From positions 1 to 8,319 of the forward strand of contig MGUO01000095.1 in NCBI GenBank assembly GCA_001800015.1: a stretch of 8,319 nucleotides of DNA, given 5' to 3'. Below, one piece after another: positions 1-4,998 of the stretch. Position numbers and translations under genes: made by a program. The DNA is from Elusimicrobia bacterium RIFCSPHIGHO2_02_FULL_57_9. GTDB taxonomy: Bacteria; Elusimicrobiota; Elusimicrobia; UBA1565; UBA9628. Numbering within the stretch: the stretch's first letter is position 1; every line of letters begins with the position of its first letter. The notes below the pieces were generated by a model, which was not told the origin of the DNA, made no database searches, and saw only the letters and a program-made list of their open reading frames with translations.

Positions 1-205
1 GCGCTCAGCGGCGGCCAACCTGGCTATTAAGGCGGCTCGCGCCGGCCGCAGCCTGGTGCCGGCCCGTGTGTACATAAAATCTTGTTGGGCCGGGCCGGGG
101 CCGATGGGCCAAATGAAGAGAGTTATGCCCGCGCCGCAGGGCCGGGCCATGACCTTTAAAAGAAAAGTTTGTCATCTGACGGTTGTCGTGTCGGATGAGG
201 CATAA
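1..205 (+). CDS. rplV: 50S ribosomal protein L22, C-terminal part (5' end outside window)
   Basis: The frame starting at base 2 is open for 67 codons to a TAA at 203-205. L22 binds 23S rRNA, and its long beta-hairpin lines the peptide exit tunnel. What is visible is the C-terminal half: an Ala-rich helix ending in ARAGRSLVPARVYI, then GPMGQMKRVMPAPQGRAM, which is the tunnel-hairpin region (compare the E. coli motif GPSMKRIMPRAKGRA), and the final strand HLTVVVSDEA, matching the family ending HITVVVSD. The start codon and N-terminal half lie upstream. Position directly before rpsC is the standard S10-operon order. Nothing in the visible part is unusual. Identification is secure from the hairpin motif, the C-terminal strand and the context together. 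Confidence 0.95.
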   Translation, partial: RSAAANLAIKAARAGRSLVPARVYIKSCWAGPGPMGQMKRVMPAPQGRAMTFKRKVCHLTVVVSDEA

Positions 206-222
206 CTATCCGTATGGATTAT

Positions 223-227
223 AGGAG
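223..227 (+). promoter_or_regulatory. Shine-Dalgarno site of rpsC
   Basis: AGGAG lies 5 bases before the rpsC ATG. It is the only clear element in the 27-base gap after rplV. The upstream bases CTAT (206-209) or ATCC (208-211) could pair with ATAG (221-224) or GGAT (216-219), giving a small weak hairpin that touches the start of the SD. Confidence 0.75.
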
Positions 228-232
228 TAAGC

Positions 233-1012
233 ATGGGCAATAAGATTCATCCAAATTCGGTGCGTCTCGGCTATATTCACGATTGGGAATCCAGGTGGTT
301 TTCCTTGCGCGACATGCCCGCGCTCATCGGTGAGGATTTTAAGATCCGCAGCTTGGTTAAGAACACCTTTCGGATGGCCGCGGTCAGCTGGGTAGGCATC
401 GAGCGTGCGGGTTCGTATCTGCGTGTTAACATTCACACGGCCCGTCCGGGCGTGGTGATCGGTAAGAAAGGCGCCGACATCGAGGCCCTGCGCACCCAGA
501 TTGAAAATTTAACCGGACGCAAGACCTTCATCAACGTGATGGAGATCAAAGACCCCGAGCTGGATGCTCGGCTGGTGGCCGAAGCCATCGCCCTGCAGCT
601 CGAGAAAAGAATCGCTCATCGCCGCGCCATGCGCCGCGCCATGGAGCGGACCATGCAGGCCGGCGCGCTCGGCATCAAGGTGATGGTGGGGGGGCGACTC
701 AACGGCGCTGAAATCGCGCGCCGCGAGTGGCTGCGCGAGGGCCGGGTTCCCTTGCATACTTATTGCGCGGATGTCGATTACGGCTTGGCCGAGGCTTTCA
801 CCACGGCCGGTCTTATCGGCGTCAAAGTGTGGATTTTTAAGAAGCAACTTTTCGTTAAGAGTCCCAAGGAATTGCTGCTGCAGGCTAGAAAAGAGGCCGC
901 CGCGGCAGGGCCGGCCATTCCGGCGCCCGAGGCCGCGTCCGTTGCGTCGGCCGCTGCCGCTGAGTCGGACGAAAAACCCAAGGGAGGAGCCAGCCCCGAT
1001 GTTAATGCCTAA
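233..1012 (+). CDS. rpsC: 30S ribosomal protein S3 with low-complexity C-terminal tail
   Basis: S3 sits in the head of the 30S subunit and forms the mRNA entry channel with S4 and S5. The 259-residue product opens with the family start MGNKIHPNSVRLG. It carries the type II KH-domain loop GKKG at residues 77-80, the HTARPGVVIG strand before it, and the C-terminal domain motifs GGRLNGAEIARREW (153-166), REGRVPLHT (168-176) and GVKVWIFK (196-203). The start is fixed by AGGAG 5 bases upstream. The conserved fold ends near residue 207. Residues 208-259 form an Ala/Pro/Glu-rich tail containing PAIPAPE (227-233), so the protein is longer than the 233-residue E. coli S3. The last 14 bases overlap rplP, and the rplP SD lies inside the tail coding sequence, which implies translational coupling. 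The tail is probably disordered; its function is unknown. Confidence 0.98.
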   Translation: MGNKIHPNSVRLGYIHDWESRWFSLRDMPALIGEDFKIRSLVKNTFRMAAVSWVGIERAGSYLRVNIHTARPGVVIGKKGADIEALRTQIENLTGRKTFINVMEIKDPELDARLVAEAIALQLEKRIAHRRAMRRAMERTMQAGALGIKVMVGGRLNGAEIARREWLREGRVPLHTYCADVDYGLAEAFTTAGLIGVKVWIFKKQLFVKSPKELLLQARKEAAAAGPAIPAPEAASVASAAAAESDEKPKGGASPDVNA

Positions 1013-1415
1013 AAGGGTTAAATACCGCAAGCCCCACAGTCATCCCCGCATCAAGGGGCCGGCTAAGAGGGGCGCTAGCATTGCGTTCGGGGAATACGCC
1101 CTAAAGGCCTTGGAGCCTAAGTGGGTGACGGCGCGGCAGATCGAAGCCTCTCGCGTCGCCATCGGCCGCTACTTAAAAAAGGGCGGCAAACTTTGGACCC
1201 GCGTTTTCCCGGACAAGGCCGTGACCAAGCATCCAGCTGAAACCCGCATGGGAAAGGGAAAGGGAGCTCCGGATCATTGGGTGGCCGTGGTCAGGCCGGG
1301 ACGCATCCTTTTCGAGATCGAGGGAATTCCCTTGGCGGATGCCCAGCAGGCCTTTATTTCCGCGTCCTACAAATTGCCCATCAAAACAAAATTCATGATC
1401 CGAGAGCACATTTAA
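999..1415 (+). CDS. rplP: 50S ribosomal protein L16
   Basis: L16 binds 23S rRNA near the A-site tRNA and is a late-assembling protein of the large subunit. The 138-residue product starts MLMPKRVKYRKPH, matching the family N-terminus (E. coli MLQPKRTKFRK). It contains the hallmark ETRMGKGKG (81-89), whose Arg83 corresponds to the arginine hydroxylated in E. coli L16, followed by WVAVVRPGRILFEIEG. Length is close to the usual 136 or so. The open frame extends upstream to 771 within rpsC, but the family N-terminus and AGGAG at 985-989, 9 bases upstream, select the ATG at 999. The gene overlaps rpsC by 14 bases, as expected for coupled synthesis. Nothing is abnormal in the core. Confidence 0.97.
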   Translation: MLMPKRVKYRKPHSHPRIKGPAKRGASIAFGEYALKALEPKWVTARQIEASRVAIGRYLKKGGKLWTRVFPDKAVTKHPAETRMGKGKGAPDHWVAVVRPGRILFEIEGIPLADAQQAFISASYKLPIKTKFMIREHI

Positions 1416-1418
1416 CAC

Positions 1419-1640
1419 ATGAAAGCCAACGAGAGGCAGGCTAAAAGAAGTTTATCGGTGAAGGAACTGGAAGCGGAGCTTTGCCAGGCCCGGGAGAAGA
1501 GCTTTAAACTGCGTTTTAAGCATCAATTTTCTCCTTTGGCAAATCCTCTTGAATTAAAAAATCTGCGCCGGCATGTGGCCAGGCTAAAGACCTGGATGGG
1601 AGAAAAACAAGCGGCGTCGCTTGCTGAGGATCAAAAATGA
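1419..1640 (+). CDS. rpmC: 50S ribosomal protein L29
   Basis: L29 is a small helical-hairpin protein at the peptide exit site of the large subunit, beside L23, where it helps form the docking platform for exit-site factors. The 73-residue product has the two-helix pattern: a first helix with VKELEAELCQAREKSFKLRF (residues 15-34) and a second with NLRRHVARLKTWMGEK, matching the family consensus ..RRxIARxKTxLxE.. The protein is slightly longer than the common 60-70 residues because of about 8 extra N-terminal residues and a short C-terminal tail. It begins 3 bases after the rplP stop with no strong SD, so it is probably translated by coupling. Its stop overlaps the rpsQ start as ATGA. Identification rests on helix pattern, size and position between L16 and S17. 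Confidence 0.95.
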   Translation: MKANERQAKRSLSVKELEAELCQAREKSFKLRFKHQFSPLANPLELKNLRRHVARLKTWMGEKQAASLAEDQK

Positions 1641-1945
1641 CCAAGACCGAAGAACAGGCCGCTGATTTAAAGCGCCGCGATAGAAAAACTTTTCAAGGGA
1701 CCGTGGTCTCCGACAGGATGAACAAGACCAGGGTCGTGAAGGTTCAACGGCTTGTGCGGCATCCGTTTTACGAAAAGATCATGAGGAAATTCAGCAAATT
1801 TAGTGTGCATGACGGGAGCAATTCCTCGCATGAAGGCGATGTTGTCGAAATCATGAGCACACGGCCTTTGTCTAAAACCAAGCGCTGGCGGATTATCCGT
1901 GTTATTAAAGCCGCCCCCCGTTTCGACAAGGGAGCGTTAATATGA
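1637..1945 (+). CDS. rpsQ: 30S ribosomal protein S17
   Basis: S17 is an OB-fold protein that binds 16S rRNA early in small-subunit assembly. The 102-residue product contains the family core: QGTVVSDRMNKTRVVKVQRLVRHPFYEK (20-47) and the C-terminal signature GDVVEIMSTRPLSKTKRW (67-84). About 17 charged residues precede the core, so it is longer than the 84-residue E. coli protein; some extension is common in the family. GAGGA at 1626-1630, 6 bases upstream, supports the ATG at 1637, which shares ATGA with the end of rpmC. The 3' end likewise overlaps the rplN start by 4 bases. Both overlaps point to stepwise coupled translation. Confidence 0.97.
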   Translation: MTKTEEQAADLKRRDRKTFQGTVVSDRMNKTRVVKVQRLVRHPFYEKIMRKFSKFSVHDGSNSSHEGDVVEIMSTRPLSKTKRWRIIRVIKAAPRFDKGALI

Positions 1946-2310
1946 TCCAGCTGCGATCCATTCTCAACGTCGCCGACAATTCCGGCGCGCGCAAACTGCA
2001 ATGCTTCCATGTCATGGGCGGCGGTTATCGCCGCTACGCCTCGGTGGGCGACATCGTGGTGTGCAGCGTGCGCGATGCGCTGCCGCATGGCGCCGTCAAA
2101 AAGGGAGATGTGGTCAAGGCTGTGGTAGTGCGCACGGTGCGCAATATGCGGCGGCCCGACGGCTCTTACATTAGTTTTGACGACAACGCCGTTTGCCTGA
2201 TCGACGACAACAATGAGCCGAAAGGCACCCGCGTGTTCGGGCCGGTCGCCCGGGAACTGCGCGATAAAGACTATCTCAAAATCGTTTCGCTGGCCCCAGA
2301 GGTTGTATAA
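1942..2310 (+). CDS. rplN: 50S ribosomal protein L14
   Basis: L14 is a beta-barrel protein on the subunit interface of the 50S particle and contributes to intersubunit bridges with 16S rRNA. The product has exactly 122 residues, the usual length, starting MIQLRSILNVADNSGARKLQC. The family signature spans KAVVVRTVRNMRRPDG (59-74) through NAVCLIDDNNEPKGTRVFGPVARELR (82-107). AAGGGAG at 1928-1934, 7 bases upstream, supports the start, which shares ATGA with rpsQ. In E. coli this gene opens the spc operon with its own promoter; here the 4-base overlap with rpsQ leaves no room for one between the genes, so the S10 and spc parts are apparently co-transcribed. Confidence 0.98.
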   Translation: MIQLRSILNVADNSGARKLQCFHVMGGGYRRYASVGDIVVCSVRDALPHGAVKKGDVVKAVVVRTVRNMRRPDGSYISFDDNAVCLIDDNNEPKGTRVFGPVARELRDKDYLKIVSLAPEVV

Positions 2311-2320
2311 AGGATACGGC

Positions 2321-2638
2321 ATGGTTAAATTTAAGATTCGTAAAAAAGACAAGGTGGTGGTGATCGCGGGCAGAGATCGCGGCAAGACCGGAGAAGTTCT
2401 TAAGATTTATCCGGGGAAAAGGACCGCGCTGGTCGGCAAGGTTAATATCGTGACCAAGCATAAAAAACGCACCCAGACGGCGCCTGGCGGTTTACAAAAA
2501 ATGGAAGCGCCTGTGGATTATTCGAATATCATGCTGCTCTGTCCCAAGTGCGAAAAGCCCATCCGGCCGAAGCTGGAAAAGCTTCAGACGGGGGAGACCA
2601 TGCGCAGCTGCCGCAAATGCGGCGAGACCATATTGTGA
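2321..2638 (+). CDS. rplX: 50S ribosomal protein L24, four-cysteine form
   Basis: L24 is an assembly-initiating 23S rRNA-binding protein near the exit tunnel. The 105-residue product starts MVKFKIRKKDKVVVIAGRDR with a KOW motif (about residues 8-34, including GRDRGKTGEVLKIYP), then KVNIVTKHKKRT and the GGLQKMEAPVDYSNIML segment. Two cysteine pairs, CPKC (74-77) and CRKC (97-100), form a probable zinc ribbon. Many bacterial L24 proteins have it and E. coli lacks it. The open frame continues upstream into rplN, but AAAGGA at 2309-2314, overlapping the rplN stop and 6 bases from the ATG, and the family N-terminus fix the start at 2321. The 39-base gap that follows holds only the rplE SD as far as I can see. 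Confidence 0.97.
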   Translation: MVKFKIRKKDKVVVIAGRDRGKTGEVLKIYPGKRTALVGKVNIVTKHKKRTQTAPGGLQKMEAPVDYSNIMLLCPKCEKPIRPKLEKLQTGETMRSCRKCGETIL

Positions 2639-2667
2639 TTTATCTGTTTTGGGCCGGAATTTCCATT

Positions 2668-2673
2668 AAGGAG
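2668..2673 (+). promoter_or_regulatory. Shine-Dalgarno site that decides the rplE start
   Basis: AAGGAG lies 4 bases before the ATG at 2678. It matters because it supports translation from the upstream ATG and therefore inclusion of the 45-residue N-terminal extension of L5, rather than from the internal ATG at 2777. Confidence 0.8.
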
Positions 2674-2677
2674 TTTT

Positions 2678-3379
2678 ATGGCAGAAGATAGTTCAGCGGA
2701 AAAAGCGAAAGCCAAGGCGGCCTCGGCCAAGAAGGCGGCGCTGGAAGCCAAGGCGGCCAAGGCGGCTGGGCCGACCATGGCCGTTTCGGACGGCAGGGAA
2801 GTTAAGCATCCTATTCCGCGGCTTAAGAAATTTTATTTAGAACAGGTCGTTGCGGCCATGATGGAGAAAGACGGTTTTAGAAATCCATTGCAGGTGCCCA
2901 GGCTGGATAAGATCGTGGTCAATATCGGCGTTTCCGACGCGCGCGACAGCATCCAGATGCTGGACGCCGCCCGAGAGGAATTGGCCATGATTACCGGCCA
3001 GTGGCCGCAGGTGCGCAAGGCCAGACAATCTATTTCCAATTTCAAGCTGCGCCAAGGCATGCCCATTGGGGTGCGGGCGACTATTCGCGGCGACCGGATG
3101 TGGGAATTCCTGGACAGGCTGATTTCCACGGCCATTCCACGCATACGAGACTTCCGGGGTCTTGAGCCCAAGGGCTTTGATGGGACCGGCAATTTCAATC
3201 TGGGCCTGCGCGAGCAGCTGATATTCCCCGAGGTAAACGTGGAAAAATCGCCGAAACAGCGTGGCATGAACATTTCCTTCATCACGACGGCTCGGAAGGA
3301 CGAATGCGCTTTTGACCTGCTGAAAACTCTAGGTTTTCCTTTCAAACAGCAAAAAAAACTCGAGGCGGAGGGAAAGTAA
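2678..3379 (+). CDS. rplE: 50S ribosomal protein L5 with Ala/Lys-rich N-terminal extension
   Basis: L5 binds 5S rRNA in the central protuberance and touches the 30S head (bridge B1b with S13). The 233-residue product is about 50 longer than the usual 179-185. The conserved fold starts near residue 46 with IPRLKKFYLEQVVAAM, then NPLQVPRLDKIVVNIGV (69-85), ITGQWPQVRKARQSISNFKLRQGMPIG (105-131) and RDFRGL (157-162). It continues through the conserved GNFNLGLREQLIFPE (171-185) and RGMNISFITTA (195-205). Residues 1-45 are a lysine/alanine-rich extension, AEKAKAKAASAKKAALEAKA and onward, likely helical or disordered. Its DNA holds a 14-base direct repeat (2709-2722 and 2745-2758). The SD at 2668-2673 favours this start; an alternative ATG at 2777 (Met34) has no good SD but would give a protein nearer normal length. 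An A8 run (3351-3358) lies near the 3' end. Confidence 0.96.
   Translation: MAEDSSAEKAKAKAASAKKAALEAKAAKAAGPTMAVSDGREVKHPIPRLKKFYLEQVVAAMMEKDGFRNPLQVPRLDKIVVNIGVSDARDSIQMLDAAREELAMITGQWPQVRKARQSISNFKLRQGMPIGVRATIRGDRMWEFLDRLISTAIPRIRDFRGLEPKGFDGTGNFNLGLREQLIFPEVNVEKSPKQRGMNISFITTARKDECAFDLLKTLGFPFKQQKKLEAEGK
2709..2758 (+). repeat. 14-base direct repeat in the L5 extension
   Basis: AAGCCAAGGCGGCC occurs at 2709-2722 and again at 2745-2758, offset by 36 bases (12 codons, in frame). Further GCCAAG and AAGGCGGC units lie between and after. This suggests that replication slippage expanded the Ala/Lys extension of L5. Confidence 0.75.
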
Positions 3380-3412
3380 ATGGCACCTTTCCAAAATATA
3401 GGATGGTGCCAT
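3380..3412. other. Imperfect hairpin in the rplE-rpsN gap
   Basis: ATGGCACC (3380-3387) and GGTGCCAT (3405-3412) are perfect 8-base inverted complements. Inside them TCC (3390-3392) can pair with GGA (3401-3403), leaving a small internal loop (TT opposite T) and an 8-base A/T loop, AAAATATA (3393-3400). The left arm starts on the base after the rplE stop codon. No U-run follows the right arm, so it does not look like an intrinsic terminator. It may be an mRNA structure affecting rpsN translation, a processing site, or a ribosomal-protein binding site. None of these can be shown from the sequence. Confidence 0.6.
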
Positions 3413-3442
3413 ACTGTCCTTAAAATAGGTATGAGGAAATAA
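3380..3442 (+). CDS. Possible 20-residue small ORF filling the rplE-rpsN gap
   Basis: An ATG immediately after the rplE stop opens 20 codons ending in TAA at 3440-3442, 2 bases before the rpsN ATG. The peptide starts MAPFQNIGWCHTV and ends LKIGMRK; I recognise no family. GGAGG at 3367-3371, inside the 3' end of rplE, lies 8 bases before the ATG, an ideal SD position. The ORF therefore looks translatable, and ribosomes finishing it would stop on top of the rpsN start. The start codon is in the left arm of the 3380-3412 hairpin. It could be a coupling or leader peptide that opens the hairpin, a small protein, or chance: a 60-base ORF is easily random. No codon-level evidence separates these. 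Confidence 0.3.
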   Translation: MAPFQNIGWCHTVLKIGMRK

Positions 3443-3444
3443 GT

Positions 3445-3630
3445 ATGGCAACGACGGCTTGGACCGCAAAAATGAAGAAGCCGCAAAAATTCACGACCCG
3501 CTATCGAAATCGCTGCCAGATTTGCGGCAGGCCGCGCGCTTATTACCGGGATTTCGGTTTATGCAGAATTTGTTTCAGGAACATGGCCCATCAAGGCCAA
3601 ATACCAGGCGTTAGAAAATCATCGTGGTAA
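3445..3630 (+). CDS. rpsN: 30S ribosomal protein S14, zinc-binding (type Z)
   Basis: S14 binds 16S rRNA in the 30S head and is a late assembler close to S3 and S10. The 61-residue product is the short form. It carries zinc-ligand cysteines at 24, 27, 40 and 43 (CQIC and CRIC), then the signature GLCRICFRNMAHQGQIPGVRKSSW. The long cysteine-free version found in E. coli has about 101 residues. GAGGAA at 3433-3438 precedes the ATG at 3445. The gene stands after a 65-base gap, the longest in the window, which contains a hairpin and a possible small ORF. Zinc-free S14 paralogues are under Zur control in several bacteria. I see no recognisable Zur site here, as expected for the constitutive zinc form in the main operon. 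Confidence 0.98.
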   Translation: MATTAWTAKMKKPQKFTTRYRNRCQICGRPRAYYRDFGLCRICFRNMAHQGQIPGVRKSSW

Positions 3631-3659
3631 GGTAAAATACAAGGAAAAAGGAAATAGGC

Positions 3660-4052
3660 ATGGATCCGATAGCAGACCTTTTAACCAGTCTTCGCAATGC
3701 CAATGCGCGTTTGAAAGACCGTGTTGATGTGCCGTACTCGAAACTCAAGCTCGAGATTGTGCGCATCCTCAAGGAAGAGGGTTTTATCGCCAATTTTAAA
3801 TCTCTTTACAGTGGGAACCGGCACGGCGCCATCCGCGTATTTCTTAAGTATTCGCCGAGCAAGGAGCCGGTGGTCCGCGGGCTTAAAAGGGTATCAAGGC
3901 CGGGGCTGCGGATTTATCGCTCGTACCAGCGAGTGCCGCGGGTTCGCGGGGGATTCGCCGTGACGATCATGTCGACTTCCCATGGCGTTATGACGCACAA
4001 GCAGGCAAAAGAAAAAAAGGTGGGCGGAGAAGTCCTCTGTCAAGTTTGGTGA
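3660..4052 (+). CDS. rpsH: 30S ribosomal protein S8
   Basis: S8 is a primary 16S rRNA-binding protein of the 30S platform; in E. coli it is also the translational repressor of the spc operon, binding mRNA near the rplE start. The 130-residue product is full length, starting MDPIADLLTSLRNANARLKDRVDVPYSKLK, with GLRIYRSYQRVPRVRGG (82-98) and the C-terminal signature VTIMSTSHGVMTHKQAKEKKVGGEVLCQVW, whose STSxGVM loop contacts rRNA. AAGGA at 3648-3652 is 7 bases upstream of the ATG. A 29-base purine-rich gap separates it from rpsN. Whether it represses this operon is unknown; the hairpin at 3380-3412 is one place to look, but I cannot demonstrate similarity to the S8 target. Confidence 0.98.
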   Translation: MDPIADLLTSLRNANARLKDRVDVPYSKLKLEIVRILKEEGFIANFKSLYSGNRHGAIRVFLKYSPSKEPVVRGLKRVSRPGLRIYRSYQRVPRVRGGFAVTIMSTSHGVMTHKQAKEKKVGGEVLCQVW

Positions 4053-4056
4053 TATT

Positions 4057-4632
4057 ATGAGCAGAATCGGGAAAATGCCGGTTGTTATACCGAAGGGGGT
4101 CCAAGTCGCGATTGCCGCGGGTGCCATTACGGCCAAAGGACCTAAGGGGGAATTGAAGGAGATTTTAAACCCGGCGGTAAAGGCGGAAATAAAGGGCGAG
4201 CGGATTTGCCTGACCGCTGATTTGGAATCGGGCAGAAAGGTGTCGGCCGTTTACGGCACTTCGCGAGCCCGCGTCCAAAATATGGTGCTCGGTGTTTCCA
4301 CCGGTTTTTCGAAGGTGCTGGATATCGTGGGGTTGGGTTTTCGCGCCGAGGTGGCAGGACAGAAACTAACCCTGGCTCTGGGCAAATCCCACCCGGTCAT
4401 TTTTGAAGCCCCGAAAGGAGTGGCCTTGAGCGTCGACCCCAAAAGAACGCAAATTACAGTCTCCGGGTCGAGCAAGGAATTAGTCGGAGAAATTGCCGCC
4501 AAAATAAGGGAGCTGCGCAAGCCCGAGCCTTATAAGGGGACGGGAATCCGCTACCAGGGCGAGCATGTTCGCAAAAAGGCCGGCAAGACGGCCGCTGGGG
4601 CTTCCGCCGGCGGAGTGGGAGCCAAGAAATAG
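4057..4632 (+). CDS. rplF: 50S ribosomal protein L6 with Gly/Ala/Lys C-terminal tail
   Basis: L6 binds 23S rRNA near the factor-binding (GTPase-associated) region by the sarcin-ricin loop. The 191-residue product starts MSRIGKMPVVIPKGVQV and shows the duplicated-domain fold: GPKGEL (28-33) in the first half, VVGLGFRA-type sequence DIVGLGFRAEVAGQKLTLALGKSHP (89-113) opening the second. It then has VSGSSKELVGEIAAKIRELRKPEPYKGTGIRY (135-166), the diagnostic L6 signature. Residues from about 173 on, KKAGKTAAGASAGGVGAKK, form a tail slightly longer than the usual ending, for a family length of about 177-180. The ATG is 4 bases after the rpsH stop with no strong SD, so coupled translation is likely. 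Confidence 0.98.
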   Translation: MSRIGKMPVVIPKGVQVAIAAGAITAKGPKGELKEILNPAVKAEIKGERICLTADLESGRKVSAVYGTSRARVQNMVLGVSTGFSKVLDIVGLGFRAEVAGQKLTLALGKSHPVIFEAPKGVALSVDPKRTQITVSGSSKELVGEIAAKIRELRKPEPYKGTGIRYQGEHVRKKAGKTAAGASAGGVGAKK

Positions 4633-4634
4633 CA

Positions 4635-4985
4635 ATGAAAGATCAGTGGGTGAGATTTGAGTTTCGCAAAGAAAGGACGCGGCAAAGGATTCGCGGCCGA
4701 TCTGGCGAGCGTCCGCGTTTAACTGTTTTTCGCAGCCTCAAGCATATTTATGCCCAGGTTATCGATGATGCCGCTGGGAAAACATTGGCGTCGGCCAGCT
4801 CTCTTTCCTCCGACTCAAAAGGCGGCAAAAACGTCCATGCCGCCAAGAAGGTCGGCGAACTTATCGCCAAGAAAGCCGTTGAGGCGGGCGTTAAGAAGGT
4901 TTCCTTTGACCGCGGCGCCTATATCTATCATGGGCGGGTCAAGGCCTTGGCCGACGCCGCGCGCGCCCAAGGACTGGAATTTTAA
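4635..4985 (+). CDS. rplR: 50S ribosomal protein L18
   Basis: L18 binds 5S rRNA and, with L5, helps attach it to the central protuberance. The 116-residue product has the usual length and motifs: basic N-terminus with RKERTRQRIRG (11-21), RPRLTVFRSLKHIYAQVIDD (26-45), then LASASSLSSD, and the C-terminal signature VSFDRGAYIYHGRVKALADAARAQGLEF (89-116). It begins 2 bases after the rplF stop. GGGAG at 4617-4621 is a possible but rather distant SD (13 bases), so coupling to rplF probably dominates. The stop codon TAA forms part of the rpsE SD (AAAGGAG), linking the two genes tightly. Confidence 0.98.
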   Translation: MKDQWVRFEFRKERTRQRIRGRSGERPRLTVFRSLKHIYAQVIDDAAGKTLASASSLSSDSKGGKNVHAAKKVGELIAKKAVEAGVKKVSFDRGAYIYHGRVKALADAARAQGLEF

Positions 4986-4990
4986 AGGAG
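4984..4990 (+). promoter_or_regulatory. Shine-Dalgarno site that decides the rpsE start
   Basis: AAAGGAG overlaps the rplR stop codon and is 8 bases before the ATG at 4999. It selects that ATG over the open frame that continues upstream through rplR, and shows that the Pro/Ala-rich N-terminus of S5 is translated. The internal ATG at 5101 has only an AGG directly against it, too close to serve. Confidence 0.8.
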
Positions 4991-4998
4991 CCAACATA

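Noticed and set aside
771..998. Upstream extension of the rplP frame inside rpsC
   Set aside because: The family N-terminus MLxPKR and the SD at 985-989 both point to the ATG at 999. The upstream part is rpsC read in another frame.
509..1030. 173-codon ORF on the minus strand in rpsC
   Set aside because: Fully antisense to rpsC; its Gly/Arg-rich composition reflects GC-rich third positions.
1768..2385. 205-codon ORF on the minus strand across rpsQ, rplN and the start of rplX
   Set aside because: It lies antisense to two conserved ribosomal genes, and its product resembles no family I know. A shadow ORF is the simpler explanation.
2639..2677. S8-type regulatory site in the rplX-rplE gap, by analogy with E. 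coli
   Set aside because: Apart from AAGGAG at 2668-2673 I see no stable inverted repeat. GGAATTTCC is a palindrome without a loop.
3380..3426. Intrinsic terminator after rplE
   Set aside because: The hairpin is not followed by a T-run; the sequence after the right arm is ACTGTCCTTAAAATAG. A stop there would also cut off essential downstream genes.
2833..3486. 217-codon ORF on the minus strand across rplE and the rplE-rpsN gap
   Set aside because: It is antisense to well-conserved L5 coding sequence, has no recognisable family motif, and is explained by codon bias on the opposite strand.
3611..3638. Possible promoter TTAGAA-16-TAAAAT before rpsH
   Set aside because: The -35 match is only 3 of 6 bases and lies in rpsN coding sequence. 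A/T-rich purine stretches next to an SD give such matches by chance.
4750..4998. Upstream extension of the rpsE frame through rplR
   Set aside because: It overlaps conserved L18 coding sequence, and the strong SD at 4984-4990 selects the ATG at 4999. The same reasoning removes the upstream extensions of rplX (2213-2320) and rplO (5549-5575).
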